A DNA stretch of 64,000 nt, from positions 45,630,180 through 45,694,179 of the forward strand of contig CM055101.1 in NCBI GenBank assembly GCA_029204225.1, given 5' to 3'. This document shows positions 1-10,117 of the stretch, one piece after another. The number at the start of each line of letters is the position of its first letter. Within the stretch, counting starts at the first letter, position 1. The notes under the pieces are model-generated. The model was given only the letters and a program-made list of their open reading frames with translations. It had not been told where the DNA came from and did no database searches. This DNA is from Diphasiastrum complanatum (taxonomy: Eukaryota; Streptophyta; Lycopodiopsida; Lycopodiales; Lycopodiaceae). The position numbers and the translations under genes are program-made.

Positions 1-2908
1 ATGGGTGTCCCTGTGCAGCTGATAGTGGAGGATAGGTCCGAGGAGTGTGTGCCCGTGGGCCTGCTACTGGTGGAGGAACTGGATGTGGAGGGGCCGTCCC
101 TGCAGGAGGCAAGTACAGCGGCGATAAGTACTGAAAGGGGCGCTGCGGTGGACGGTACTGGTACATCTTGGGTGCTGCCAAAGGAGGAGCCGGTGCTGTG
201 GGTGCTGCCAAAGGAGGAGCCCGTGCCGTGGGTGCTGCCAATGGAGGAGGATGTGTTGTGGGTGCTGTCACGCAGGAGCGTCTGTAGATGTGGGTGCTGC
301 AAGAGAAAATCTGGGCACAGATGGTGGCCTGCCATGGAGACCTGTTGCTGCAAAACTGGATGGCGATGAAGGGGCTGCAGGCCTCAACGGTATTGGTGGC
401 ACTGGAGGTGTTGTGCGGCGCACATACACCCTCTGAGGAACTGGAGGAATTGCAGGCACCTCGTGTAGCTACTCTGGCTGAGACTCTGTGTAGGGCATGT
501 TGGCTAGAGAGGATGGGGGCGCCCTGACGCTCGGCATCTGCTGGGCCTCTGAATTCGAGTCTGCAATCAAGTCGTCCAGCTGGGCATCCGAATACAAATG
601 CTCTGGGCTCTGGGACTCATCATGTTCACACGGAGGCAGCACAGTCCTGTGGTGCGTGCATTGAAATACTTCAGCACATTGTGGCAGAGGTGGAACTTCA
701 ACGAAACACAACAATGGAGGATAAAATGAGATGCATACCTGAGAAAGGACACGCAGTGCAAGACGCTGTATAGATGGGTATGTGCTACCGAACATGGTCC
801 ACCAGGTAATGGGTAGCTGCCTCCTCTCTGGATCCTGAGCAGCCGGGTGGCCGAATGTGCCCATGCCGAAACGAAATGCAGCAAGCTCCTCCATGAGCCT
901 GATAGGATCCCAACCTATATGTGGACCCACCCTGTGAATGTACTGAAGCCAATCGGCCTCGAGCTCCCTGTCTGCGATCTGTGTCGGAGAGAGGAAGAGG
1001 GGATGCAGCATGTGTGCAACGCTGTGGATACTCTTGTGGAAGTAGTTCCACCGCGTCTCCCAGATGAACTTCAGCTCGGTCATCCTGCAGGTGAGAGGCA
1101 TTTGGTTTAGGGCATTACGAAAAAACGTAACATCGACAGAAAAACAAACTAGCAAACACTGAAAAGATAAAGAACAATTACAACACTGTACCGCTTACCT
1201 CTCTGGCTGCAAGATGGGCAGCTGCAGGAACTGTCCAATCTAGTCCATGAGCTCATATACCAGTCCAAGTGTCGACCCCTCGCTGTCAGCCATGCGGAGC
1301 ACAATGTATAGTGGTCGAAGCAGTCCTGACAATGTTTGTGCATCCCTCCAGAATTGGTCTCCCCTCACCGTGGAAGAAAAGTGCTCCCCATCCTCAGTGT
1401 GCTGAAACGTACTGGCACACCAAAGATCACTGGCAACCATCTGTAGAAGCTGTGCCCTACACCTGATCAGACGGTCGATGACCACCAAGTCGAATGCAAA
1501 GCGTGTGGGGGCTGGCTTACGGAGGTCCAGATGGCTGAACACCCGGAACATGGCAAGAACACGCCTTTTCCTGGTGACTTTTGTCACCAGGAAGAGGGCC
1601 TCACGGACGATGGCTCTAACCGAGGGAAGTGCACCTATGTCCCCCATCAGAAGGTCTATGCCGTGCGCGGCACAGGGGGTATGAACAATGTGAGGGAACT
1701 CGGCCTCTAGCAGTACACCCATCTGAATGCAGTTTGTGGCATTGTCCGTCACCATCGTGACGCCATGTTGTGGGCCTATGGACAGGATGGAAGACCTGAT
1801 GACATCAAACATGAACTTTGCAGATATGACTCTCCCCCCCTACTGCAATCCACGACCCTCAAAAATTGTGTGCCCATGCAGCTGGAGACCAAGATGTTGA
1901 GGATCGGCCTCCTCCTGACATCTGTTAGCCATTGGACATGATGCTGCAACCGTAAGTGGCCCAGTGGCGACATAGAGGCTCCATCTCTCTAGACAAGGAC
2001 TCTACCCTATCCCTCAGCATGTGTGTACGGACAACCTCTGAACTGGGGACTCTCCAGCTAGGCTGACAGACTGTGCAAGGCGGAAGGCCCTTCTGAAGGG
2101 TTCAGAGTCGGTGATGTAAAATGGAAGGTTTAGCTCATAAATCAGACTGGCCACGGCCTGTGTGGCCTCTCTGTCCATGTGCGGCTGATGCGTCCCGCGA
2201 ATGCTCTGCTGCCTAAGAACTCTCCTAGCTGGGCGACGGGTAGCGGACCTCCAGCACGGTGCACCAAACGTGACGGGAATGGATGATGACACGACAGGCT
2301 GGGCACTAGTGGATGCATCAGCTGTAGACGTGGAATGGGGAGAGTGGGATGCACTGGCCGGGATGGGTGCAGCAGCGTAAGTGGGGTACACTGGTGGAGG
2401 GTGGACATCTGGCATGGGATACGAAAAGAAAGTCGTAAACTGGCGGAGTGCGAGCAACAGTAGGTGGTGGTGGAACCGCAGTGGCAACTGGCGGACGCGG
2501 TGGGACAGGATCCACCGGAATGGGTGCAGATGCAGGTGCGTGAGGCGGAACTGTCTGAGGGGGATGAGGGGCAAAGGGACTGGACGAGGATGCACTCCCT
2601 CTCCTCGTGCGTGCCAGCCAAGCAGGCAGCAACTCAGGGTCAACCACATAAGGAGCGGTGCAAAACCGAAGAACACCCTCCGAAATGGTGTTCTTCCCCG
2701 CCACAAGACGTGGCCCGTAGGTATCCAAAAGTCGCTGCCTGACGGGAACGGACATGCTGGCACAGAGGGCAGCATTCAGTGTGCCACCATCTCTCTCGCG
2801 TGCGCCGAGTAGGTGGCCTTTAAGGCGAGTGAGGGTGGCAACGAACTCGGTCAGGCAATATCGACAGCGCACGATCCTTGCACCGGACTTGTTAGACTTG
2901 TCAGGAAC

Positions 2909-3155
2909 TGTTACGAGCTCGTAACCAGTGCCGAACCCTAGAGAACACAGATAGGTCAGATACCACAGTCAGGGTCGTGTCCAGCGTACACGACCAACAG
3001 GGCAAGACAGTGTGAGTAGTGTGCCCCAGCACGGTCCATAGCCATGGCGGGCCTAACACAGCCTAGGGACCCTGTCAGCAGGATAGGGCTCCCAGTTGGG
3101 TCCCGACGTGCAGTCGGCCACGTCAGTGACACGTGGCCGACACTTGGCAGTAGGG
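2909..3155 (+). repeat. Partial LTR (LTR1) of the gypsy insertion
   Basis: Nearly identical to the first ~245 bp of the LTR at 3383-3740, then broken and joined directly to coding sequence. It opens with the 16 bp perfect palindrome GTTACGAGCTCGTAAC and contains an 11 bp-arm inverted repeat around a CACGTG-like core. Confidence 0.85.
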
Positions 3156-3371
3156 GACAGTGTTCTAGTTCTCCCATTGGATCCCCAACAACCTCCACAT
3201 GAACCAGAGGAGATTCTTGATAGTAGAGAGACGCAGACTCGTCATACTCTATACCGAGAATATCTGGTTAAGTGGAATGATCAGCCTGTTGAGAATGCCA
3301 CTTGGGAAAGAGGCAGCGTCCTTCGCAAGATTTTTCCAGACTTTGTCTTAGAGGACCAAGATGGTTCTTAA
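3156..3371 (+). pseudogene. Ty3/gypsy integrase C-terminal chromodomain fragment
   Basis: The open frame ending in TAA at 3369-3371 contains EYLVKWNDQP followed by ENATWE, the YLVKW...TWE signature of chromodomains at the integrase C-terminus of plant chromoviruses. Only the last ~55 residues of the polyprotein remain. The purine run AAGGGGGAGGGAG follows directly and is the polypurine tract next to the 3' LTR. Upstream gag, protease and reverse transcriptase are absent. Confidence 0.8.
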
Positions 3372-3382
3372 GGGGGAGGGAG

Positions 3383-3740
3383 TGTTACGAGCTCGTAACC
3401 AGTGTCAAACCCTAGAGAACACAGATAGGTCAGATACCACAGTCAGGGTCGTGTCCAGCGTACATGACCAACAGGGCAAGACAGTGTGAGTAGTGTGCCC
3501 CAGCACGGTCCATAGCCATGGCGGGCCTAACACAGCCTAGGGACCCTGTCAGCGAGATAGGGCTCCCAGTTGGGTCCCGACGTGCAGTCGGCCACGTCAG
3601 TGACACGTGGCCGACACTTGGCAGTAGCATGCTACCAGTCCTCACACTGGGCTAGGAGGGGCTTACTCTATATCAGGGAGTAGGCAAGGTTGGGTGGATC
3701 AGTTAGTGTTTGCCCTACTGTGGTATTAGGATCTATTACA
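3383..3740 (+). repeat. Complete LTR (LTR2), 358 bp
   Basis: Starts TGTTACG straight after a polypurine tract and ends ...ATTACA one base before a tRNA-Met primer-binding site. It therefore has the left context of a 3' LTR and the right context of a 5' LTR, as in a tandem or circular recombination product. Confidence 0.88.
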
Positions 3741-3741
3741 C

Positions 3742-3753
3742 TGGTATCAGAGC
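3742..3753 (+). other. Primer-binding site (initiator tRNA-Met type)
   Basis: TGGTATCAGAGC, complementary to the 3' end of plant initiator tRNA-Met, lies one base after the end of LTR2. The usual gag leader is missing; the inverted LTR follows at once. Confidence 0.85.
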
Positions 3754-4088
3754 ACCACAGTAGGGCAAACACTAACTGATCCACCCAACCTTGCCTACTC
3801 CCTGATATAGAGTAAGCCCCTCCTAGCCCAGTGTGAGGACTGGTAGCATGCTACTGCCAAGTGTCGGCCACGTGTCACTGACGTGGCCGACTGCACGTCG
3901 GGACCCAACTGGGAGCCCTATCTCGCTGACAGTGTCCCTAGGCTGTGTGCCATGGCTATGGACCGTGCTGGGGCACACTACTCACACTGTCTTGCCCTAT
4001 TGGTCATGTACGCTGGACACGACCCTGACTGTGGTATCTGACCTATCTGTGTTCTCTAGGGTTCGGCACTAGTTACGAGCTCGTAACA
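3754..4088 (-). repeat. Inverted LTR (LTR3), about 335 bp
   Basis: Reverse complement of LTR2 lacking its last ~17 bp. LTR2 and LTR3 form a head-to-head palindrome with arms over 300 bp separated only by the primer-binding site, so this DNA could fold into a long hairpin. Confidence 0.85.
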
Positions 4089-4610
4089 GGAACCCGCCTG
4101 ACAATGTCCACCTCGTCCCACAGATCGGCAAGGTTATGTCTCTTACTTCCAGCCGGTTTCTCCTTTATTGCTCTTATTGGCAAGTACCTTCCCAATGCAC
4201 CATCTCTGTAGAAAGGAATAGGGAAAGAAGGCAGAGATCTCTGTGGGTGCAATAGGAGTCGGAAGGCTTGAAAAAACCACAATAAAGGCCGAAATAGCAA
4301 TAGCAGGGGAGGACGCGATCAATGCAATGCGAAGACAGCTGGGAGGGCGCGGACAGTAGGGCGATGGGCATACAACAGAGAGGGCTCGGACAGCAGGGAG
4401 GGCGCGAACAATAGGGCGACGGGCAAGAAGAGAGATGAAGCGAGGGGGGGGGGATTAGGTTAAAAAAATATATAGTGATATATTAAATGCTAAAAAATAT
4501 TATATGTTAAAAAATAATATATATTGTGGAACCGCGAATCAGTATGGATCCGCGGTACCACACTGGATCCGCGATACCGGGATCGGCGGATCCTGGTACC
4601 GCTGGATCTA

Positions 4611-4636
4611 TGATATATATGTATATATATATATCA
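4611..4636. repeat. (TA)n spacer between hAT copies A and B
   Basis: A 26 bp TA-rich tract that starts TGATAT and ends ATATCA. It is flanked on both sides by element ends (CTA on the left, TAG on the right). Confidence 0.75.
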
Positions 4637-4854
4637 TAGTACCTCATGGTACCGCTAGTATGGTACCGCCGATGCCATATCAGTGGTATCGCCGGTACGG
4701 TACCGCCCTGGGATCCACGGTACCAGGGCGGTACCATTATATTTTTAATAAATTTTTTTTGCATATTAACTACCAAAAAAGGACAAAAAAATTAAAAAAA
4801 GGGGGTTCTGGGTGTAAAAAAAGAGGGTACAGTACATGATGCAGGGGACTGTTG

Positions 4855-5040
4855 CAGTGGCACATGGGCACTGCGAGTGAGCAGACCGAGGGGCCAATGG
4901 GAGACCAACACAGGGGGGTAGCATCACATGGGGGCAAGTACAGAGGCACATGGGCATTGTGGGTGAGCAGACCATGGGCCCAATGGGAGACCAACACAGG
5001 GGGGAGCATCACATGGGGGCAGGTACAGAGGCACATGGAG
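4855..5040. repeat. 86 bp tandem repeat, two copies (copy B)
   Basis: Two consecutive units, each containing GAGCAGACC, AATGGGAGACCAACACAGG and CATCACATGGGGGC, followed by the start of a third (CACATGGAGG). The same repeat occurs at the same place in copies C and D, upstream of the accessory gene. Confidence 0.85.
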
Positions 5041-5257
5041 GGATGATGGGGATCCACATGGCCGATCAGGCTGTGGGGATAAATAGGCACTCACAATGCC
5101 ATTGTGGTCAGCATTTTCAGAGGCTGTGAGAGAGCTAGTGATAGCCAGTGAGAGAGCAAGCGAGAGCCGGTGACACGCTGTGAGAGGCTGTTTGAGAGCC
5201 AGGGTGTTGTGAGAGGGTGTTCAAGGACCAGGGTGCTGTGAGGAGAAGGTCGATCGA

Positions 5258-5430
5258 GATGGCAGACCGAAGCCCGAGGGCGAATCCAGGAGGAAGCTTG
5301 AGGAAGATATCCGAAGGCACAACGAGAGACATCGGAAGCAAGAGGCAGATATCCGAGAGATGCTGCGACAGACTCGACAGAGAAATCCGGAACTGGAGCC
5401 ACCCGCCCCCGCTGTGGATCCTGTCCCCAC
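5258..5430 (+). pseudogene. Accessory coiled-coil gene remnant, copy B
   Basis: Homologous to the first half of the intact ORF at 10118-10483. The start ATG is kept, but a short deletion after codon 3 together with small changes throws the frame, and the 3' half is removed by the large internal deletion of copy B. It is not expected to make a protein like that of copies C and D. Confidence 0.7.
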
Positions 5431-8400
5431 GTGTGGCATGCTGGCAAGAGATGATGGGGGCGCCCTGACACTCGGCATCTGCTGGGCCTTTGAATCCAAT
5501 GTGGCAACCAAGTCGGCCAGCTGGGCATCCGAATACAAATGCTCTGGGCTCTGGGACTCATCCTGTGCACCAGCCTCTAAATCATCCTGTGCACCAACCT
5601 CTGAATCATCCTGTGCACCAACCCCTGAATCAACCCAAGCCTCATCCTGTGCCTCATCATGTGCACCCTGTAGACCCTGCATGGCCTCCCAATCTGTGCA
5701 ATGAAAGTCATCAGGTGCCTCCTCTGGTGTGCTGTCGTAGTAACGGCCATGACTCTGTGCTGCATGCATCCAAACATCTGCGGGACCGGCATATAAACCA
5801 CTCTGCCCTCTATCAAGAGCCTCCTCCATCATGTCGACATAGGTAGGTATGCCACTGCCCCCCCCTGTGTGCCCTGCCTATCTGCCGGTATAACAAGTGC
5901 CATGTGTCCCACCTCTGCCACGTGATGCACCTGTGACCCCTGCCCGTGGCTTGTGCCCTACACCTGTATAATCTGCCTCATCCCTCTCTGGTCTGGCAAA
6001 CACAACCCGAATGGGCTCATCCTCATCATGCTCATCCTATGACACTGGCTCATCTGCCTCATACAATGGGGGCTCTCTGTGCTCAAGCCCAAGCTCTCTC
6101 TCTCTCATCTCGGCAAGCTCCCTCTCTCTCTCTGCCATCAACTGTGTGCCCAGGTCATCTGCAGGCATGGGATGGGTGTTGTCCGTAGGCAAGTCAACCT
6201 GGCGCTCCAAATCTGATATCTTCGTCTGCAAGGTTTAAAATTTGCATGTCAGAGAGACAAATTTATCAAGTAATGAAACCAACATACCAGGAGTCAACCA
6301 ACATGCTATGAAAGATTAGCTTATCACCTACAATGTGCTCGTAATGGTCGGAAGTCTCCTGGCGAGACGTGCGTTGGTGCTACAGAACACCAACCGCTCC
6401 AACTGACTCACTGACAACCGGTTTTTTCTCCTCGTGTGAATGAGTGCCCATGTGCTCCAATTACGCTCACACACGGAGGCAGCACAGTCCTATGGTGCGT
6501 GCATTGAAATACTTCAGCACATTGTGGCAGAGGTGGAACTTCAACGAAACACAACAATGGAGGATAAAATGAGATGCATACTTGAGAAAGGACACGCAGT
6601 GCAAGACGCTGTATAGATGGGTATGTGCTACCGAACATGGTCCACCAGGTAATGGGTAGCTGCCTCCTCTCTGGATCCTGGGCAACCGGGTGGCCGAATG
6701 TGCTCATGCCGAAACGAAATGCAGCGAGCTCCTCCACGAGCCTGATAGCATCCAAACCCATGTGTGGACCCACTCTATGAATGTACTGAAGCCAATCGAA
6801 CTCGAGCTCCCTGTCTGCGATCTGTGTCGGAGAGAGGAAGAGGGGATGCAGTATGTGTGCAACGCTGTGGATACTCCTGTGGAAGTAGTTCCACCGCGTC
6901 TCCCAGATGAACTTCAGCTCTGTCATCCTGCAGGTGAGGGGCATGTGGTTTAGGGCATTACGAAAAAACTTAGCATTGACAGAAAAACAAACTAGCAAGT
7001 ACTGAAAAGATAAAGGTCAGTTACAACACTGTATCGCTTACCTCTCTGGCTGCAAGATGGGCAGCTGCAGGAACTGTCCAATCCGGTTCATGAGCTCATA
7101 CACCAGTCCAAGTGTCGACCCCTCGCTGTCAGCCATGCGGAGCACAATGTAGAGTGGTCGAAGCAGTCCTGACAATGTCTGTGCATCCCTCCAGAACTGG
7201 TCTCCCCTCACCGTGGAAGAAAAGTGCTCTCCATCCTTAGTGTGCGGAAACGTACTGGCACCCCAAAGATCACTGGCAACCATCTGTAGAAGCTGGGCCC
7301 TGCATCTGATCAAACGGTCGATGACCACCAAGTCGAATGCAAAGCGTGTGGGGGCTGGCTTACAGAGGTCCAGATGGCTGAACACCCAGAACATGGCAAG
7401 AACACGCCTCTTTCTGGTGACAAAAGTCACCAGGAAGAGGGCCTCCCGGACGATGGCTCTAACCCAGGGAAGTGCTCCAATGTCCCCCATCAGAAGGTCT
7501 ATGCCGTGGGCTACACAGGGGGTATGAACAATATGAGGGAACTCGGCCTCTAGCAGTACACCCATCTGAATGCAGTTCGTGGCATTGTCCGTCACCACCG
7601 TGACGACATGCTGTGGGCCTATGGCTAGGATGGAAGACCTGATGACATCAAACATGAACTCTGCAGATATGACTCTCCCCCCCCTGCTGCAATCCACTGC
7701 CCTCAAAAAACTGTGTGCCCATGCAGCTGGAGACTAGTATGTTGAGGATCGGCCTCCTCCTGACATCAGTCCTGCCATCGGACATGATGCTGCAACCGTA
7801 AGTGGCCCAGTGTCGACGTAGAGGCTCCATCTCTCTAGACAAGGACTCGACCCAATCCCTCAGCATCTGTGTGCGGACAACCTCTGAACTAGGGACTCTC
7901 CAGCTAGGGCTGACAGACTGTGCAAGGCGGGAGGCCCTTCTGAAGGGCTCAGAGTCGGTGGTGGCAAAGGGCAGGTTCAGCTCGTAAATTAGACTGGCCA
8001 CGGCCTGTGTGGCCTCTCTGTCCATGTGCGGCTGATGCGTGCCGCGAATGGTCTGTTGCACAAGGGCTCTCCCTGGTGGGCGACGGGTGGTGGACCTCCA
8101 GCACGGTGCACCAACCGTGACGGGAATGAACAATGACGCGACAGGCTGGGCACTGGTGGATGCATCGGCTGTAGACGTGGAATGGGGAGAGTGGGATGCA
8201 CTGGCAGGGATGGGTGCAGCAGCATAGGTGGGGTGCACTGGTGGAGGGGCAACATCTGGCATGGGGTACGAAAACTGCTGGCTGAGGAGGTCATCCGGAT
8301 GGGAAGGGAAGGAAGAAGGGATCTCTTCCACATCCTCGAAGGCCCGCCCAGTAGCATCCTGGGCCAGCTCGAGTGGCGGAGAGTCCATGAGAAAGTCGTA

Positions 8401-8923
8401 GACTGGTGGAGTGCGAGCAACAGTGGTTGGTTGTGGAACCGTAGTGGCAAGGCGGACGCGATGGGACGGGATCCACCGGAATCTGAGCAGATGGGGGTGC
8501 GTGAGGCAGAACTGTCTGAGGGGGATGAGGGGCAAAGGGACCGGAGGAGGATGCACTCCCTCTCCTCGTGCGTGCCAGCCAAGCAGGCAGTAACTCTGGG
8601 TCAGCCACATAAGGAGCGGTGCAAAATCGGAGAATGCCCTCCGAAATGGTGTTCTCCCCTGCCACGAGCCGCGGCCCGTAGGTGCCCAGTAGTCGCTGCC
8701 TGTTGGGGACGGTCATGCTGCCACAAGGGGCAGCATTCAAGGTGGCACCATTTTTGGCGCGTGCACCGAGCAGATGGCCTTTAAGGCGAGTGAGGGATGC
8801 AGCAAACTCGACGAGACAATATCGGCAGCGCACGATCTTCTGACCGGTCTTGTTGGCCTTGTCGGCAACCCGCCTGACAATGTCTACCTCGTCCCACAGA
8901 CCGGAAAGGTCGGATTGCACCAT
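5431..8923 (-). pseudogene. hAT transposase pseudogene, copy B
   Basis: All four exons can be placed by comparison with copy C: exon 1 7042-8923, exon 2 6582-6927, exon 3 6328-6489, exon 4 from 6225 down to the deletion point near 5431. Exon 1 has a net 2 bp deletion near 8450 and a +1 A near 7707, so it is read in three frames. The SDGWTD motif reads SDGRTD. Exon 4 has an in-frame TAG where copy C encodes VSEDEH, and its C-terminal half, with the AT-hook region, is deleted. The splice sites are still GT-AG. Confidence 0.85.
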
Positions 8924-9138
8924 TGCAGATGAAATGAGGGATGGATTGCTGGAAAAAAAACAGCAGGGTTCACTGTTGGAGAGACGCTGAAAATGGGCGA
9001 AGGCAGGGCGAAGCAAGTCAGATGCAAGGCAGGGCAATGCGTGGGCGAAGGGCGATGCAAGGAATCGAAGGCAGGCAGGCGGAAACAGTAGCGATGGCAG
9101 GGCGGAGGAGGGCGCAAAAATATTTCTGATGAAATGCG

Positions 9139-9282
9139 AGGGGGGCGGGTAGTTTAGGTTAAAAAAAATATTAAATAATATATTATATTGTGGTACCGCG
9201 GTACCATGTTAGGGGGGCGGGTAGTTTAGGTTAAAAAAAATATTAAATAATATATTATATTGTGGTACCGCGGTACCAACAT
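9139..9282. repeat. 72 bp tandem duplication at the 5' end of copy B
   Basis: Two units, each starting AGGGGGGCGGGTAGTTTAGG and running through an A/T-rich stretch to GGTACCGCGGTACC. The GGGCGGGTAG-TTAGG motif followed by an A run is common to the 5' ends of copies B, C and D and is recognisable in A. Confidence 0.85.
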
Positions 9283-9404
9283 GGTACCGCGGTACCAACA
9301 TGGTACCGCAGTACCAGTATGGTCCCGCGGTACCAGTACGGTCCCGCGGTACCAGTACGGTCCAGCGGTACCGGGATCCGCGGTACCCAATACCGCGGGT
9401 ACCA
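9262..9404. repeat. GGTACC palindrome array, 5' end of copy B
   Basis: About ten GGTACC or GGTCCC/GGTACC half-sites spaced roughly 10-20 bp apart. They include the perfect 14 bp palindrome GGTACCGCGGTACC. Equivalent clusters occur at both ends of every element in the array, so they are probably terminal or subterminal recognition sequences. Confidence 0.75.
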
Positions 9405-9411
9405 TGATACA

Positions 9412-9451
<40 letters not shown>

Positions 9452-9468
9452 CACATATATATATATCA
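9405..9468. repeat. (TA)n spacer between copies B and C
   Basis: 64 bp of almost pure TA dinucleotides, starting TGATACATA and ending TATATCA, between the ends of two elements. Confidence 0.75.
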
Positions 9469-9471
9469 TAG

Positions 9472-9567
9472 TTCCTCGTGGTACCGCTGGTATGGTACCG
9501 CCGGTACCATATCAGTGGTACCGCCGGTACGGTACCGCCCTGGGATCCGCGGTACCAGGGCGGTACC
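9472..9567. repeat. 3' terminal palindromes of copy C
   Basis: Series of GGTACC sites. The innermost part (9531-9567) is a 13 bp-arm stem, GGTACCGCCCTGG ... CCAGGGCGGTACC, with an 11 bp loop. The same structure lies at 4699-4735 in copy B and at 21866-21902 in copy D. Confidence 0.8.
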
Positions 9568-9717
9568 ATTTTTAATATTTTTTTTTATTTTTTAATATAT
9601 TTTTAATAATTTTTTTTTGCATATTAACTACCAAAAAAGGACAAAAAAAAGATATAAAAGGGGGTTCTGGGTGTAAAAAAAGAGGGTACAGTACATGATG
9701 CAGGGGACTGTTGCAGT

Positions 9718-9905
9718 GGCACATGGGCACTGCGAGTGAGCAGACCGAGGGGCCAATGGGAGACCAACACAGGGGGGTAGCATCACATGGGGGCAAGTAC
9801 AGAGGCACATGGGCATTGTGGGTGAGCAGACCATGGGCCCAATGGGAGACCAACACAGGGGGGAGCATCACATGGGGGCGGGTACGGAGGCACATGGAGG
9901 GATGA
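9718..9905. repeat. 86 bp tandem repeat (copy C)
   Basis: Two units of 86 bp (ACATGGGCA at 9721 and 9807) plus a partial third, just upstream of the TATA-like box of the accessory gene. Position and period are conserved in B and D, which suggests a cis-regulatory or transposase-binding role; that role is inference. Confidence 0.85.
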
Positions 9906-9937
9906 TGGGGATCCACATGGCTGATCAGGCTGTGGGG

Positions 9938-9944
9938 ATAAATA
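9938..9944 (+). promoter_or_regulatory. TATA-like box upstream of accessory gene, copy C
   Basis: ATAAATA lies 174 bp upstream of the accessory ATG at 10118, within a conserved block (GGGGATAAATAGGCACTC) also present in copies B and D. The leader that follows is rich in GTGAGAG motifs. A promoter role is inferred from position and conservation. Confidence 0.5.
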
Positions 9945-10117
9945 GGCACTCACAATGCCATTGTGGTCGGCATTTTCAGAGGCTGTGAGAGGGCTAGTGA
10001 TAGACAGTGAGAGAGCAAGCGAGAGCCGGTGACAGGCTGTGAGAGGCTGTTTGAGAGCCAGGGTGCTGTGAGAGGGTGTTCAAGGATCAGGGTGCTGTGA
10101 GGAGAAGGTCGATCGAG

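Larger units (their letters stand above)
2909..4088. mobile_element. Rearranged Ty3/gypsy (chromovirus-like) insertion with inverted LTRs
   Basis: The insertion begins TGTTACGAGCTCGTAAC and ends with its reverse complement. It is flanked by a 5 bp direct duplication GGAAC (2904-2908 and 4089-4093), as expected of an LTR-retrotransposon integrase. In order it holds a partial LTR, an integrase-end chromodomain with polypurine tract, a full LTR, a primer-binding site and an inverted LTR. Because the duplication flanks the whole compound, it probably integrated as one rearranged unit into exon 1 of transposase copy A. Confidence 0.85.
1..4130 (-). pseudogene. hAT transposase pseudogene, copy A
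   Basis: Homologous to the intact transposase at 11007-15326. Exon 2 (739-1084) and its splice sites survive, and exon 1 ends at 1199 with its GT donor. An internal deletion near 620-637 joins the first codons of exon 3 to the middle of exon 4. This removes the C-terminal CERNWS block, which holds the presumed catalytic Glu and the dimerisation core. Exon 1 has an in-frame TAG after ELMD near 1242, further frameshifts, and the gypsy insertion at 2909-4088. The normal MVQSDL start is replaced by diverged sequence near 4130. It is clearly inactive. Confidence 0.85.
1..4610 (-). mobile_element. hAT-type element, copy A (truncated by window start)
   Basis: Copy A is a damaged member of the hAT family that is intact at 9469-15710. 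The window start cuts it inside the last transposase exon, so its accessory gene and 3' end are not visible. Its 5' end at about 4500-4610 carries GGATCC/GGTACC palindromes and ends ...GGATCTA before a (TA)n spacer. A Ty3/gypsy-derived insertion occupies 2909-4088. The exact end is inferred by comparison with the other copies, since no target duplication for the hAT element itself could be identified. Confidence 0.8.
4637..9404 (-). mobile_element. hAT-type element, copy B (internal deletion)
   Basis: Same family and orientation as copy C but about 1.5 kb shorter. The 3' terminal palindromes (4639-4735), the 86 bp tandem repeat and the accessory-gene promoter region match C. Near 5427-5431 the sequence jumps from the middle of the accessory ORF (equivalent to C ~10296) to the middle of transposase exon 4 (equivalent to C ~11843). 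The 5' region (8924-9404) is well preserved and carries a 72 bp tandem duplication and an expanded GGTACC array. Confidence 0.85.

Noticed and set aside
2909-4088. Interpretation as several independent solo LTR insertions
   Set aside because: A single 5 bp duplication flanks the whole block and no inner duplications are seen.
9262-9404. GGTACC array as a CRISPR-like or cloning-site artefact
   Set aside because: No regular spacer/repeat structure, and the same clusters occur at homologous positions in five elements.
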